A stretch of DNA of 27,327 bases from DASQVO01 sp035640715 (GTDB taxonomy: Bacteria > Actinomycetota > Actinomycetes > Streptosporangiales > Streptosporangiaceae), in the NCBI GenBank assembly GCA_035640715.1, contig DASQVO010000359.1, positions 1-27,327 on the forward strand, given 5' to 3'. This document shows, piece by piece, positions 1 to 10,185 of the stretch; the first letter of the stretch is position 1, and each line of letters starts with the position of its first letter. The position numbers were made by a program, and so were the translations under genes. The notes beneath the pieces are model-generated. The model saw nothing but the letters and a program-made list of their open reading frames with translations. It made no database searches and was not told the origin of the DNA.

Positions 1-1
1 C

Positions 2-232
2 GTTCAGGGGATCGCCGCGGGCCTTCATCTGCTCCTCACCTTCCCGGACTGGCCCGGTGAGGCCGACGACACGGACATCGCCAGCCGGATCCGGCTGGCC
101 GGCGTGCTTGTTCATCCGCTGTCCTGGCACCGGCAGCGTACCGGGCCGCCCGGGCTTGTCCTTGGCTACGCCGCTCACCCGCCCGATCAGCTGCGCGAGG
201 CCGCCCGGCGGATCGCCCACGCCATCACGTAG
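2..232 (+). CDS. MocR/PdxR-like PLP-dependent transcriptional regulator, C-terminal fragment
   Basis: Only the last 76 codons are in the window; the reading frame is open from base 2 to the TAG at 230-232. The translation contains GIAAGLHLLL, a GVLVHPLSWHRQ-like segment, PGLVLGYA and a final helix ending in RRIAHAIT. This is the pattern of the extreme C-terminus of the fold-type I aminotransferase domain in GntR/MocR regulators. Members of the family bind DNA through an N-terminal winged helix and use the aminotransferase-like domain as a PLP or amino-acid sensor; PdxR controls vitamin B6 synthesis. The winged helix and the PLP lysine lie outside the window, so the exact subfamily is unknown. 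A true class I aminotransferase lacking a DNA-binding domain is a less likely alternative. The next gene starts 22 bp downstream on the same strand. Confidence 0.72.
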   Translation, partial: VQGIAAGLHLLLTFPDWPGEADDTDIASRIRLAGVLVHPLSWHRQRTGPPGLVLGYAAHPPDQLREAARRIAHAIT

Positions 233-254
233 CCGATTGAGTCATCCTGCCGGT

Positions 255-782
255 ATGGGGATAACCGGCAGCGGCCCGGGCGTGTTCGCGGCGGTGGACG
301 TCCACTATCCGCGCTCCGGCGGAGCGCGTGCGGCCGCCGTGGTTGCCGGGGACGCGGTTTTCTCGGCAGTACTGGCCGAGAAAACCGCGGACGTCCCCCA
401 AGTCTTGCCGTACCGGCCCGGCGAATTCTTTGCCCGGGAGCTGCCGCCGCTGCGCGCCGTGCTCGCAGAGGTGCGTGGACTGGCCCTGCTGGTGGTGGAC
501 GGTTATGTCGATCTCGATCCCGGTGGCCGTCCTGGCCTGGGAGCGCACGCGCATGCGGCGTTCGGCGTTCCCGTCATCGGCGTGGCCAAGAGCCGGTTCC
601 GGACCGCCAGCCATGCGGTGGAAGTACTGCGCGGACGTTCCGCCCGGCCGTTGTTCATCACCGCTGCCGGGATGGCGCCCGCCGAGGCTGCTTGCCTGGT
701 CCGCCGGATGGCCGGTCCCTTCCGGTTGCCTGACGCGCTGCGCCGGGCCGGCGCCTTGGCCCGCACAGGTACCGCTCGATGA
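255..782 (+). CDS. nfi: Endonuclease V (deoxyinosine 3' endonuclease)
   Basis: A 175-residue protein of the endonuclease V family, which nicks DNA one phosphodiester 3' of deoxyinosine and so starts repair of deaminated adenine. The three metal-binding acidic residues are visible: D15 in AAVDVHYP (E. coli D35), E62 in PYRPGEFFARELPPL (E89) and D82 in LLVVDGYVDLDP (D110). GVPVIGVAKSRF and RPLFITAAG also match the family. It is shorter than the E. coli enzyme (about 220 residues), and most of the missing length is at the C-terminus. ATG 255 was chosen because conservation begins about ten residues later; the open frame extends upstream to 57, but that stretch overlaps the regulator gene in another frame and resembles nothing. 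No clear Shine-Dalgarno precedes ATG 255. The stop overlaps an ATG at 779 in an ATGA arrangement. Confidence 0.9.
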   Translation: MGITGSGPGVFAAVDVHYPRSGGARAAAVVAGDAVFSAVLAEKTADVPQVLPYRPGEFFARELPPLRAVLAEVRGLALLVVDGYVDLDPGGRPGLGAHAHAAFGVPVIGVAKSRFRTASHAVEVLRGRSARPLFITAAGMAPAEAACLVRRMAGPFRLPDALRRAGALARTGTAR

Positions 783-841
783 TCGCTGTGATGCGGGGGA
801 TACGCGCTACGCGTCGAAGCCGGCTCTGCGACGATGGCGAT

Positions 842-1354
842 GTGAATTATGTGCTGGCTCAGGTCAATATCGCCCGCCTGCGAGCGCCGCTGGACGCGCC
901 AGCGCTGGCCGATTTCGTCGCGGCGCTCGGTCCGGTCAACGCGGCGGCGGACGCCGCGCCCGGCTTTGTGTGGCGGCTGAAGACCGAAGACGGTAACGCC
1001 ACGGCAGTGCGTGCCTTCGAATGGGATGCGGCGGGCAGTGCCGGGGTCATCGTGAATATGTCGGTATGGGAAACGGTCGAAGCGCTGGCTGATTTCGTCT
1101 ACTCGGATACGCATCGGCCAGTCCTGCGGAGCCGCAGGTAGTGGTTCGAACCGGTGGCCGAGGCTTACTCGGCTATGTGGTGGATCCGGCGCGGCATGAC
1201 TCCCAGCACGGCTGATGCCGAAGACCGTGTGCGTTACCTGCGGGCCCATGGACCGACGCCGCACGCGTTCACGCTCCGCACGCACTTCCCGCCGCCCGGC
1301 GACTCCGAGCGAGGCCCTCGGGTGGGCCGCGACGACTGGATGTGCCCCGCCTGA
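842..1354 (+). pseudogene. DUF3291-family protein interrupted by an in-frame amber stop
   Basis: Two stretches in the same frame together make one DUF3291 protein. The first half (about 99 codons from GTG 842) reads LAQVNIARLRAPLD, APGFVWRLKTEDGNATAVRAF and MSVWETVEALADFVY. The second half, after TAG 1139-1141, reads WFEPVAEAYSAMWWIRRG, LRAHGPTPHAFTLR and FPPPGD. Both parts belong to this family of unknown function, which has a dimeric alpha-beta barrel-like look. Reading frame and homology continue across the TAG without a shift, and the family commonly has Glu at this place (RRREWF), so a single GAG-to-TAG change explains it. The start is uncertain: GTG 842 or GTG 851 fit the family best, while ATG 779 overlaps the nfi stop. 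It is called a pseudogene, but a sequencing error or readthrough is possible. Confidence 0.78.
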
Positions 1355-1412
1355 GGATACCGGGCCGAAGGTCGCGCCGGGGTCACGATCATGGCGCGGA
1401 CGCCGTAGCCTG

Positions 1413-1441
1413 TTGGTGCGTGGCCAATACGCCGCTACACT
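1413..1441 (+). promoter_or_regulatory. Candidate sigma-70-type promoter for yajC-secDF-apt
   Basis: TTGGTG at 1413-1418 and TACACT at 1436-1441 are separated by exactly 17 bp, in the 199-bp gap before yajC. The -10 matches TANNNT. A second TACACT lies at 1485-1490 without a convincing -35. The call rests on motif and location only. Confidence 0.45.
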
Positions 1442-1553
1442 GCGGCAGTTGACCACTGGCCGCGCCTGGCAAGGGAACTGGGTTTACACTCCGGTTTGAA
1501 CACGGGCCTGGCCGGGCTAACCCGCTGAAGCCAATCGGAAAGGTGCCCCTCTG

Positions 1554-2057
1554 ATGGGGAATATCGCTACAGCCGCAGCGGCGACCAAGTCGTCGTCCGG
1601 CAGCTCTACATTCCTGATCTTGATCGTCGTTGTCTTCATCGGCTTCTACTTCCTGCTGATCAGGCCGCAGCGGAACCGCCAGCGGAAGGTACAGGAGCAG
1701 CAGAACCAGGTCGGGCCGGGCCAGCGGGTCCGGACCACCGCGGGCATGTACGCCACGGTCGTCGCCGTGGACGGTGATGACGTGGTGCTCGAGGTCGCGC
1801 CGGGGGTCGAGGTCCGCTACCTGAAGCGCGCGATCATGGAAGTGCTCGGCGAGGGCCTCGGCGCGCCCGTCGCGGACCAGACCGCGGAGGATGAGGACGT
1901 CGACGAGACCGCGGAGCCCGAGGACGGCACGGCCAAGCCGGCAGTGAATGAGGCAAGTCCTGATCTCGATGTGTCCTCCTCCCGGAATGGCACGGCTGAC
2001 GCCGGGGAGAAGAGCACGGAAGCAGCCAGGCCGGAGAGCACGGCGTCCAAGGAATAA
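1554..2057 (+). CDS. yajC: Preprotein translocase subunit YajC
   Basis: A 167-residue single-pass membrane protein. YajC associates with SecDF and supports SecYEG-dependent export. The N-terminal part has a transmembrane segment at about residues 19-39 (FLILIVVVFIGFYFLLIRPQ) followed directly by the family's RPQRNRQRK stretch and the compact domain GQRVRTTAGMYATVVAVDGDDVVLEV. Residues from about 105 onward are a long acidic, low-complexity tail, longer than in short YajC proteins (about 110 residues) but common in actinobacteria. ATG 1554 follows GGAAAGG at 1537-1543 with 10-nt spacing. secD follows after 48 bp, the standard yajC-secD-secF arrangement. Unusually, ruvB is not immediately upstream. 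Confidence 0.93.
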   Translation: MGNIATAAAATKSSSGSSTFLILIVVVFIGFYFLLIRPQRNRQRKVQEQQNQVGPGQRVRTTAGMYATVVAVDGDDVVLEVAPGVEVRYLKRAIMEVLGEGLGAPVADQTAEDEDVDETAEPEDGTAKPAVNEASPDLDVSSSRNGTADAGEKSTEAARPESTASKE

Positions 2058-2105
2058 TGAACGCCGGGACGGCGCCGGACACATCGACATAGGGACTGAA
2101 AGACA

Positions 2106-3980
2106 GTGGCACCGCCAAGCAAAACCGGCTCGAAGCCGGGGCGCGCGCTCGCGACGCTGGCTGCGCTCGTCATCGTCATGCTGATCGGGATCATCGGCAA
2201 GGACCTGGGTAATCCCTCGCACTGGCACCGGGACTTCAAGGTCGGCCTTGGCCTCGACCTCTCCAGCGGCACCCAGGTGACGCTCGGGGCAGTAACCGCG
2301 AAGAGCCAGACGCCGCCGGCCAGCGACATGAAGCAGGCCGTCTCGATCATCACCAATCGCGTCAACGGCTCGGGTAACACCGGCGCCCAGGTGCAGCAGG
2401 TCGGCGGCAACCTCATCAACGTGAGCGTTCCGGGCAAGGGGTCCCAGGAGGTGGTCAACGAGGTCAGCACCACCGCGCAGCTCAGGTTCCGTGCGGTGCT
2501 GCTCGCGGGCTCGTCGGCGCCGTCCGTATCGGCCACGCCCACGCCGAGCCCCAGTTCAAGCGCTGGAGCGCATGCGAGCCCAAGCGCGTCGGCGAGCGCG
2601 AGCACGAAGGCGTTCATCAGCCGGACCGGCCGCTCCGGGGCCGGGCAGACGCTGGCCAGCAGCGTGCAGGCCGCCGCCTCGCCGAGTCCGGCCGCAAGCG
2701 CAAGCTCCTCGCCGAAGGCGAGCGCGTCTGCGACGCCGAGTCCCAGCGCGACCTCAACGCCTGCGGCCAGCACGCCGGTCGGCAACCCGTCGGCGGTCAG
2801 CCCGAGCGTCATGAAGCTGTTCGACAAGCTCAACTGCAGCAACCCGAACTGGAAGAAGGCGCTCGGCTATACCGAGCCGATGTGGGACAACCCGAGCACG
2901 CAGATCGTCGCCTGCGGTACCGGCGGGATCAAGTACGTCCTGGACAAGGCGGTGGTGCTCGGTACCGATGTGACGGCTGCCTCCGCCGGGATCGACTCCA
3001 CCAGCGGCGGGTGGGTGGTCAACCTGACGCTGAACAGCAAGGCCGCCAGCGCGTTCGGCGCCCTCACCTCGAACCAGTTCAGCAAGTACTTCCCGACCGC
3101 GACCAGCAACCCCAACAACGCGGTACTCGACCAGACCGCCATCGTCCTGGACGGGAACGTCATCGCCGCGCCGGAGACACAGGCGGCCATTCCCGGCGGC
3201 CAGGTGATGATCAGCAACATCGGCGGCCAGACGCAGGCCACCCAGCTCGCCAATGAGCTCAACTACGGTGCCCTCCCGCTGTCGTTCCAGGTGAAACAGA
3301 CACTGACGATTTCCCCGTCGCTCGGCCGGAACCAGCTCACCGCCGGCGTCATCGCGGGGGCGATCGGCCTGGCGCTCGTGGTCGTGTACTCGTTCCTCTA
3401 CTACCGCGGCCTCGGGATCGTGTCGGTTTTCAGCCTCGCGATCGCCGCGCTGCTGGGCTTCCTCGCCATCGTGCTGCTCAGCCGGTATCAGAACTTCACG
3501 CTCGACCTGGCCGGCATCGCGGGCCTGATCGTGGCGATCGGCATCACCGCCGACTCGTTCGTGGTGTTCTTCGAACGGCTCCGTGATGAGGTGCGCGAAG
3601 GCCGCTCGCTGCGCGGGGCGGTGGAGAGCGGCTGGAAACGGGCCAGGCGGACGATCATCGTCTCGGACACGGTGTCCTTCCTCGCGGCGCTGCTGCTGTA
3701 CATCTTCGCGGTCGGGCAGGTCAAAGGCTTCGCGTACACGCTCGGCCTGACCACCCTCATCGACGTCATCGTGGTGTTCTCGTTCACCAAGCCGATGGTG
3801 ACGCTGCTCGCCCGGACCCGGTTCTACGGGCAGGGCCACAAATGGTCCGGCCTGGATCCGGCCCGGCTCGGGGCACGCGCTCCGTGGCGCTCGTCCCTGC
3901 CCCGCCGGAGCGCGAGACCCGCATCGCCCGGTGCCGCCCGGACCGCGGGGACGGCCCGGACGACCTCGAGGGAGGCATGA
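2106..3980 (+). CDS. secD: Protein translocase subunit SecD
   Basis: A 624-residue membrane protein that, with SecF, uses the proton gradient to complete export of preproteins through SecYEG. TM1 lies near residues 14-34, followed by the D1 motif LGLDLSSGTQVTL, the periplasmic P1 domain, LNYGALPLSF and five further TM segments in the last 220 residues, including GIAGLIVAIGITADSFVVFFERLRDEVREGRS. About 95 residues of P1 (roughly 132-232) are an Ala/Ser/Pro-rich low-complexity insert, coded around 2500-2800, absent from E. coli SecD. The GTG start at 2106 is preceded by AGGGA at 2091-2095. The stop overlaps the start region of secF, so translation is probably coupled. The last 45 residues are a basic cytoplasmic tail. 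Confidence 0.93.
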   Translation: MAPPSKTGSKPGRALATLAALVIVMLIGIIGKDLGNPSHWHRDFKVGLGLDLSSGTQVTLGAVTAKSQTPPASDMKQAVSIITNRVNGSGNTGAQVQQVGGNLINVSVPGKGSQEVVNEVSTTAQLRFRAVLLAGSSAPSVSATPTPSPSSSAGAHASPSASASASTKAFISRTGRSGAGQTLASSVQAAASPSPAASASSSPKASASATPSPSATSTPAASTPVGNPSAVSPSVMKLFDKLNCSNPNWKKALGYTEPMWDNPSTQIVACGTGGIKYVLDKAVVLGTDVTAASAGIDSTSGGWVVNLTLNSKAASAFGALTSNQFSKYFPTATSNPNNAVLDQTAIVLDGNVIAAPETQAAIPGGQVMISNIGGQTQATQLANELNYGALPLSFQVKQTLTISPSLGRNQLTAGVIAGAIGLALVVVYSFLYYRGLGIVSVFSLAIAALLGFLAIVLLSRYQNFTLDLAGIAGLIVAIGITADSFVVFFERLRDEVREGRSLRGAVESGWKRARRTIIVSDTVSFLAALLLYIFAVGQVKGFAYTLGLTTLIDVIVVFSFTKPMVTLLARTRFYGQGHKWSGLDPARLGARAPWRSSLPRRSARPASPGAARTAGTARTTSREA

Positions 3981-5347
3981 TGTCCCGGATCGGTGACCTC
4001 GGCGGCCGGCTGTACCGCGGCGAGGTCTCCGTCAACTTCGTCGGCCGTCAGCGGCTCTGGTACACGATCTCCGGGTGCATCCTGGTGATCGCGATCGGCG
4101 CGCTGATCTTCCGCGGCCTCAACTTCAGCGTGGACTTCAAGGGCGGATCGATCTTCGAGGTCAAGGCGCCGAACGCGACGATCAGCCAGGTGGAAAAGGC
4201 AGTGTCCGACGGCGGCGGGGGTGCCGCCATCGTCCAGCAGGTCGGCGTCGGAGGCGGGACGCAGTGGCATGCGCAGACTGCGCCGCTGAGCTACGGGCAG
4301 GCCTCGAAGGTGCAGGACGCGCTCAGCCGCGAGCTGGGCGTGAGCCAGGGCAGCATCACCACCCAGTTCGTGGGCCCGACCTGGGGCAGCCAGATCTCCA
4401 CCAAGGCGATCCAGGGGCTCATCGTCTTCCTGATCGTGATCGTGCTCTACCTGTCGATCGCCTTCGAATGGAAGATGGCAGCCGCCGCGTTCGTCGCCCT
4501 GATGCACGACATCGTGATCACCGTGGGCGTCTACGCGCTGGCCGGTTTCCAGGTCAGCCCGGCCACCGTCATCGGACTGCTCACCATCCTCGGTTACTCG
4601 CTCTATGACACCGTGGTGGTCTTCGACAAGGTCCGGGAGAATACCAGTGGCCTGATGGCCAGTGCGCGCAGCACCTATAGCCAGGCCGCCAACCTGGCGC
4701 TGAACCAGACGCTGGTCCGGTCGATCAACACCTCTTTGATCGCGCTGCTGCCGGTGGCGGCGATCCTGATCGCCGGGACCGTGCTGCTGGGCACCGGCGA
4801 GCTGTCCGACCTCGCCCTGGTGCTGTTCGTCGGCATGCTGTCCGGTACGTACTCCTCGATCTGCATCGCCACCCCGGTCCTCGCCGACCTGAAGGAGCGG
4901 GAGCCGCAGTACAAGACGCTGGCCAAGCGCATCGCGGCGAAGGCCGCCAGCCCCCGCGCGGCGAAGCGGGTGGCGGCGAAGGAGCAGGCCGCGGTGACGG
5001 CCGGCGGCGGAGGCGGGGGTGCCGCCCTCGCTGAAGGGCCCAGCCGCCCGGCGATCAGCGGTGCGCCAGCCAGTGGCCCAGAGGTCAGCGGCCCGGCCGC
5101 CAGCGGTCCTGAGGTCAGCGGCGGGGCGTCCGATGGCGACGACACGGACCTCGCCGACGGCACCGCCGTCGGCGAGGCTGCCCAGGACCCGGACAACGTG
5201 CCCGGTGACAAAGAGGGCCGGCCCACCGTGTCGGCGGGCCGGGCGACGCCGGGAACCACCCGCCCCGGCGGCTCGGGGGCCAGACAGCAGCCGCGCCGCA
5301 CGAGTGCGGCCCAGCGGCGCCCCGGCGCCAAAAAGAAGAGACGATAG
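3980..5347 (+). CDS. secF: Protein translocase subunit SecF
   Basis: A 455-residue partner of SecD with six predicted TM segments. Diagnostic motifs are VDFKGGSIFEV after TM1, the block VIGLLTILGYSLYDTVVVFD and FDKVRENT, and RSINTSLIALLPVAAIL. Two in-frame ATGs (3977 and 3980) compete. GGAGG at 3971-3975 sits only 1 nt from the first and 4 nt from the second, so 3980 is preferred; both overlap the secD stop. The C-terminal 140 residues are a disordered cytoplasmic tail: Lys/Ala-rich, then a poly-Gly run, a tandem ASGPEVSG repeat and a basic end (KKKRR). The frame is open upstream to 3842 inside secD, but that part shows no SecF similarity. apt begins 31 bp downstream. Confidence 0.93.
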   Translation: MSRIGDLGGRLYRGEVSVNFVGRQRLWYTISGCILVIAIGALIFRGLNFSVDFKGGSIFEVKAPNATISQVEKAVSDGGGGAAIVQQVGVGGGTQWHAQTAPLSYGQASKVQDALSRELGVSQGSITTQFVGPTWGSQISTKAIQGLIVFLIVIVLYLSIAFEWKMAAAAFVALMHDIVITVGVYALAGFQVSPATVIGLLTILGYSLYDTVVVFDKVRENTSGLMASARSTYSQAANLALNQTLVRSINTSLIALLPVAAILIAGTVLLGTGELSDLALVLFVGMLSGTYSSICIATPVLADLKEREPQYKTLAKRIAAKAASPRAAKRVAAKEQAAVTAGGGGGGAALAEGPSRPAISGAPASGPEVSGPAASGPEVSGGASDGDDTDLADGTAVGEAAQDPDNVPGDKEGRPTVSAGRATPGTTRPGGSGARQQPRRTSAAQRRPGAKKKRR

Positions 5348-5378
5348 CTGGGATCGGCGAGGGGAGAGGCGGTTGCCC

Positions 5379-5996
5379 GTGCATCCAGACCGCGAAACGG
5401 TAGCTGGCGCCTCTGCCGGTTCCGTGGCGGACGCGGGCAGTGGCGCTGACGCCCCAGGCCCGGAGGGCCTGGACGGCAGCGCTCTCCCGGACCTCATCAG
5501 GAGCCGCATCCGTGATGTTCCCGGCTACCCGCAGCCAGGAATCGTCTTCAAGGACATTACGCCGCTGCTCGCCGACGGTGCCGCCTTCGGCGCGGTGGTC
5601 GATGAGCTGGCATCCGGCCATGGCCCGATCGACAAGGTCGCCGGGATCGAGGCACGGGGATTCATCCTCGCGGCGCCGGTCGCGACCCGGCTGGGGTCCG
5701 GCTTCGTGCCGGTCCGCAAGGCCGGGAAGCTGCCTGCGAAGGCCTACGCGCAGGAGTACGAGCTTGAGTACGGCACGGCAACGATCGAAGTGCATATGGA
5801 CGCCTTCGATCCCGGTGACCGGGTGCTCATCGTGGATGACGTGCTGGCCACCGGCGGGACCGCGCGTGCCACCGCCGCCCTGGTGCGGCGGGCCGGCGCG
5901 GAGGTTGCCGGCGTCGCTGTGCTGCTGGAACTGGCCTTCCTCGCCGGGCGGTCCAAGCTGGATGACATCGACTTCCGTGCCCTGCTCACCGTCTGA
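5379..5996 (+). CDS. apt: Adenine phosphoribosyltransferase
   Basis: A 205-residue type I phosphoribosyltransferase that converts adenine and PRPP to AMP (purine salvage). The PRPP-binding motif is VLIVDDVLATGGT (residues 149-161). Family blocks include IRDVPGYPQPGIVFKDITPL, GIEARGFILAAPVA and FVPVRKAGKLPAKAYAQEY. The first 40 or so residues are a Gly/Ala/Asp-rich extension without similarity. GTG 5379 is chosen because GGAGAGG at 5363-5369 is spaced 9 nt from it; TTG 5373 is too close to the same ribosome site and GTG 5424 lacks one. Its place between secF and relA is the usual actinobacterial order. The frame is open far upstream within secF, but that part is a shadow. Confidence 0.93.
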   Translation: MHPDRETVAGASAGSVADAGSGADAPGPEGLDGSALPDLIRSRIRDVPGYPQPGIVFKDITPLLADGAAFGAVVDELASGHGPIDKVAGIEARGFILAAPVATRLGSGFVPVRKAGKLPAKAYAQEYELEYGTATIEVHMDAFDPGDRVLIVDDVLATGGTARATAALVRRAGAEVAGVAVLLELAFLAGRSKLDDIDFRALLTV

Positions 5997-5998
5997 GC

Positions 5999-6019
5999 AC
6001 CGGCGCCGCCACCGCCGGT
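5999..6019 (+). terminator. GC stem-loop directly after apt
   Basis: ACCGGCG (5999-6005) and CGCCGGT (6013-6019) form a perfect 7-bp stem with a 7-nt loop, starting 3 nt after the apt stop. There is no U-tract, so it may be a weak or factor-assisted terminator or an mRNA-stabilising end that separates the sec-apt operon from relA. Confidence 0.45.
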
Positions 6020-6026
6020 CTGAGTA

Positions 6027-6070
6027 ACGTTCACAGGCCCGCAACCTTTGTAAACGTCCGCCGGTAGACT
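6027..6070 (+). promoter_or_regulatory. relA promoter region with an imperfect inverted repeat
   Basis: TAGACT at 6065-6070 is a candidate -10, about 30 nt before the relA start. No good -35 is present at 16-18 bp. Instead, ACGTTCACA (6027-6035) and TGTAAACGT (6049-6057) form an inverted repeat with 8 of 9 matching positions and 13-bp spacing, so its half-sites lie about two helical turns apart. This is the geometry of a dimeric regulator site and it overlaps the expected -35 zone. The regulator is unknown. Confidence 0.4.
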
Positions 6071-6099
6071 GGTGTCCCGGCGGACGGACAGGAGCGCGA

Positions 6100-8718
<2,619 letters not shown>

Positions 8719-8863
8719 CACGCGGGTTACGGACAGGCGATCGTTACCGGCTAGCGAGCCCGGGCCTCCGGCCCGGCGAGCGGCCGGTACCGGCGCAGGC
8801 TATGGACAGGCGATCGTTACCGGCCCAGCGAGTCCGGGCCTTCAGGCCCGGCGAGCGGCCGGT
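8719..8863. repeat. Palindromic intergenic repeat, two tandem units (copies 1 and 2)
   Basis: Two related units with 73-bp period follow the relA stop. Each has a lead resembling GGACAGGCGATCGTTACC and a nested stem-loop. In copy 1 the outer stem is ACCGGC/GCCGGT (8746-8751, 8783-8788) and the inner stem CCGGGCC/GGCCCGG (8760-8766, 8770-8776). In copy 2 the outer stem is ACCGGCC/GGCCGGT (8819-8825, 8857-8863) and the inner stem 8834-8840 with 8845-8851, around a TTCA loop. No credible coding sequence is present. The same architecture recurs at 14084-14273. It lies between the ends of convergent genes, so it may serve as a two-way terminator. Confidence 0.85.
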
Positions 8864-8900
8864 GTGTCGGACCCCAGCCTGGGAAAGCTGACGGGGGGTT

Positions 8901-8920
8901 CCGGGGGGTCGTCCCCCCGG
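8901..8920. terminator. G6/C6 hairpin closing the repeat cluster
   Basis: CCGGGGGG (8901-8908), loop TCGT, CCCCCCGG (8913-8920): a perfect 8-bp stem located 11 bp before the end of the convergent DUF349 gene. The same hairpin and flank (GGGCCAGCAC) recur at 14254-14280. There is no U-tract on either strand. A terminator role is inferred from its place between convergent genes. Confidence 0.5.
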
Positions 8921-8930
8921 GCCAGCACAG

Positions 8931-10169
8931 CTAGCCACTAAATTCGGCGAGGGTGCGCTCGGCTTCCTCAAGCCAGGCACGCCGGGCTTCCAGCGCGTCG
9001 GCGGCCTTGCGCGCTTCGCGCTCGTCGCCTCGTTCCCGGGCCCGCGTCAGCTGCTCCTCCAGCTGCCCGATGGTGGTGCGGAGCTGGGTGACGGTCCCTT
9101 GGGCCCGCGCGATCGCCTCGGGGTTGGATCTTCGCCACTGGGTGTCCTCGGCCTTCCGCACGGCTTCCTCAACCTTGCGTAGCCCGCCCTCGAGCTGCTC
9201 GCGGGAATCCCGGGGCACGCCGCCGATCTTCTCCCAGCGCTCCTGTATGCTCCGCAGCGCGGTCCGTGCGGAGCGCACGTCGGTCACCGGCAGCAGGGCA
9301 TTTGCCTGTTCGAGGAGCTCCCGCTTGGCCGCGGCGTGCTCGCGCAGCTCGGTCTCCTGCTCCGACAGGGCCTCGGCGCGCGCGGCGAAGAACGTGTCCT
9401 GGGCCGCCTTGAACCGGCTCCAGAGCTCTTCCTCAGCCTCGCGGCCGGCCCGGCCGGCGGCCTTCCACGCCCGCATGAGATCGCGGAAGGTGCTCGCCGT
9501 CGGGCCCCAGGCCGTCGAGGTGGCCAGCGACTCCGCGTCCGCCACCAGTTTCTCCTTGCGGATCCGGATGCTCTCGCGCTGCTCCTCCAGCTCGGCGAAG
9601 TAGGCCTTGCGCCGCTTGGTGAAGGCGTTGCGCGCCGCCGACAGCCGCTTCCACAGGGCCGCTTCCACCGCCCGCTCCGCGTGCGGGGACGCCTTCCATT
9701 CCTCAAGCAGCTGGCGTATCCGTTCCCCGCTGCTCTTCCAGTGCGTGGCCTCCGCGGCGATCTGCTCGGCCTCGGCGACGATCCGCTCCTTGATGTCTCT
9801 GGCGCTGCGGCGGGCCTGCTCCCGTGCTGCCTTCGCTTCCTCCCGCCGGTGCCCGACCAGCCCGGTCAGCTTGTCAAGGCGCTCGCACAGCCCGTCGAGA
9901 TCACCGAGGGCGTGCGCCTCCTCCACGGTCCGCCGCAGCCGTTCCACGGATGCCTGCGCCTGCGCCGCGGACAGGTCTGTGGTGGCGAGCCGCTGCTCAA
10001 GAAGGGTGACCTCGGTCTCCAGGGACTCGTACTTGCGCTCGAAGAAGGCGAGCGCTTCTTCGGGGCTGCCCGCCTGCCACGAGCCGATGACACGCTCGCC
10101 CTCGGCCGTGCGCACGTAGACCGTCCCGTCTGCGTCAACCCGGCCCCACGGATGGTTGGCGGTGGTCAC
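8931..10169 (-). CDS. DUF349 domain-containing coiled-coil protein
   Basis: A 412-residue, highly charged, almost wholly helical protein. After an N-terminal piece (WGRVDADGTVYVRTAEGERVIGSW) it carries repeated DUF349 units, recognisable by blocks such as HWKSSGERIRQLLEEWKASP, LWKRLSAARNAFTKRRKAYF, TFRDLMRAWKAAGRAGREAE, LWSRFKAAQDTFFAAR and RWEKIGGVPRDSREQLE. The molecular function of the family is not settled. The gene is a constant neighbour of relA in actinobacteria. The GTG start at 10169-10167 follows AGGAGG (complement of 10176-10181) with 6-nt spacing. It converges on relA across the repeat cluster. A degenerate copy of the cluster's G/C hairpin lies just upstream of its start. Confidence 0.9.
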   Translation of the reverse strand: MTTANHPWGRVDADGTVYVRTAEGERVIGSWQAGSPEEALAFFERKYESLETEVTLLEQRLATTDLSAAQAQASVERLRRTVEEAHALGDLDGLCERLDKLTGLVGHRREEAKAAREQARRSARDIKERIVAEAEQIAAEATHWKSSGERIRQLLEEWKASPHAERAVEAALWKRLSAARNAFTKRRKAYFAELEEQRESIRIRKEKLVADAESLATSTAWGPTASTFRDLMRAWKAAGRAGREAEEELWSRFKAAQDTFFAARAEALSEQETELREHAAAKRELLEQANALLPVTDVRSARTALRSIQERWEKIGGVPRDSREQLEGGLRKVEEAVRKAEDTQWRRSNPEAIARAQGTVTQLRTTIGQLEEQLTRARERGDEREARKAADALEARRAWLEEAERTLAEFSG

Positions 10170-10185
10170 GGCGAACCTCCTGCTA

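Noticed and set aside
1139..1153. Frameshift in the DUF3291 gene
   Set aside because: Both halves are in the same frame; the break is a single amber codon, not an indel.
1485..1490. Second yajC promoter (TACACT)
   Set aside because: No -35 sequence at 16-18 bp; TTGACC at 1449 is 30 bp away, too far.
3842..3979. Upstream extension of secF
   Set aside because: It overlaps the secD end in another frame, has no SecF similarity, and the ribosome site GGAGG at 3971-3975 points to the ATG at 3980.
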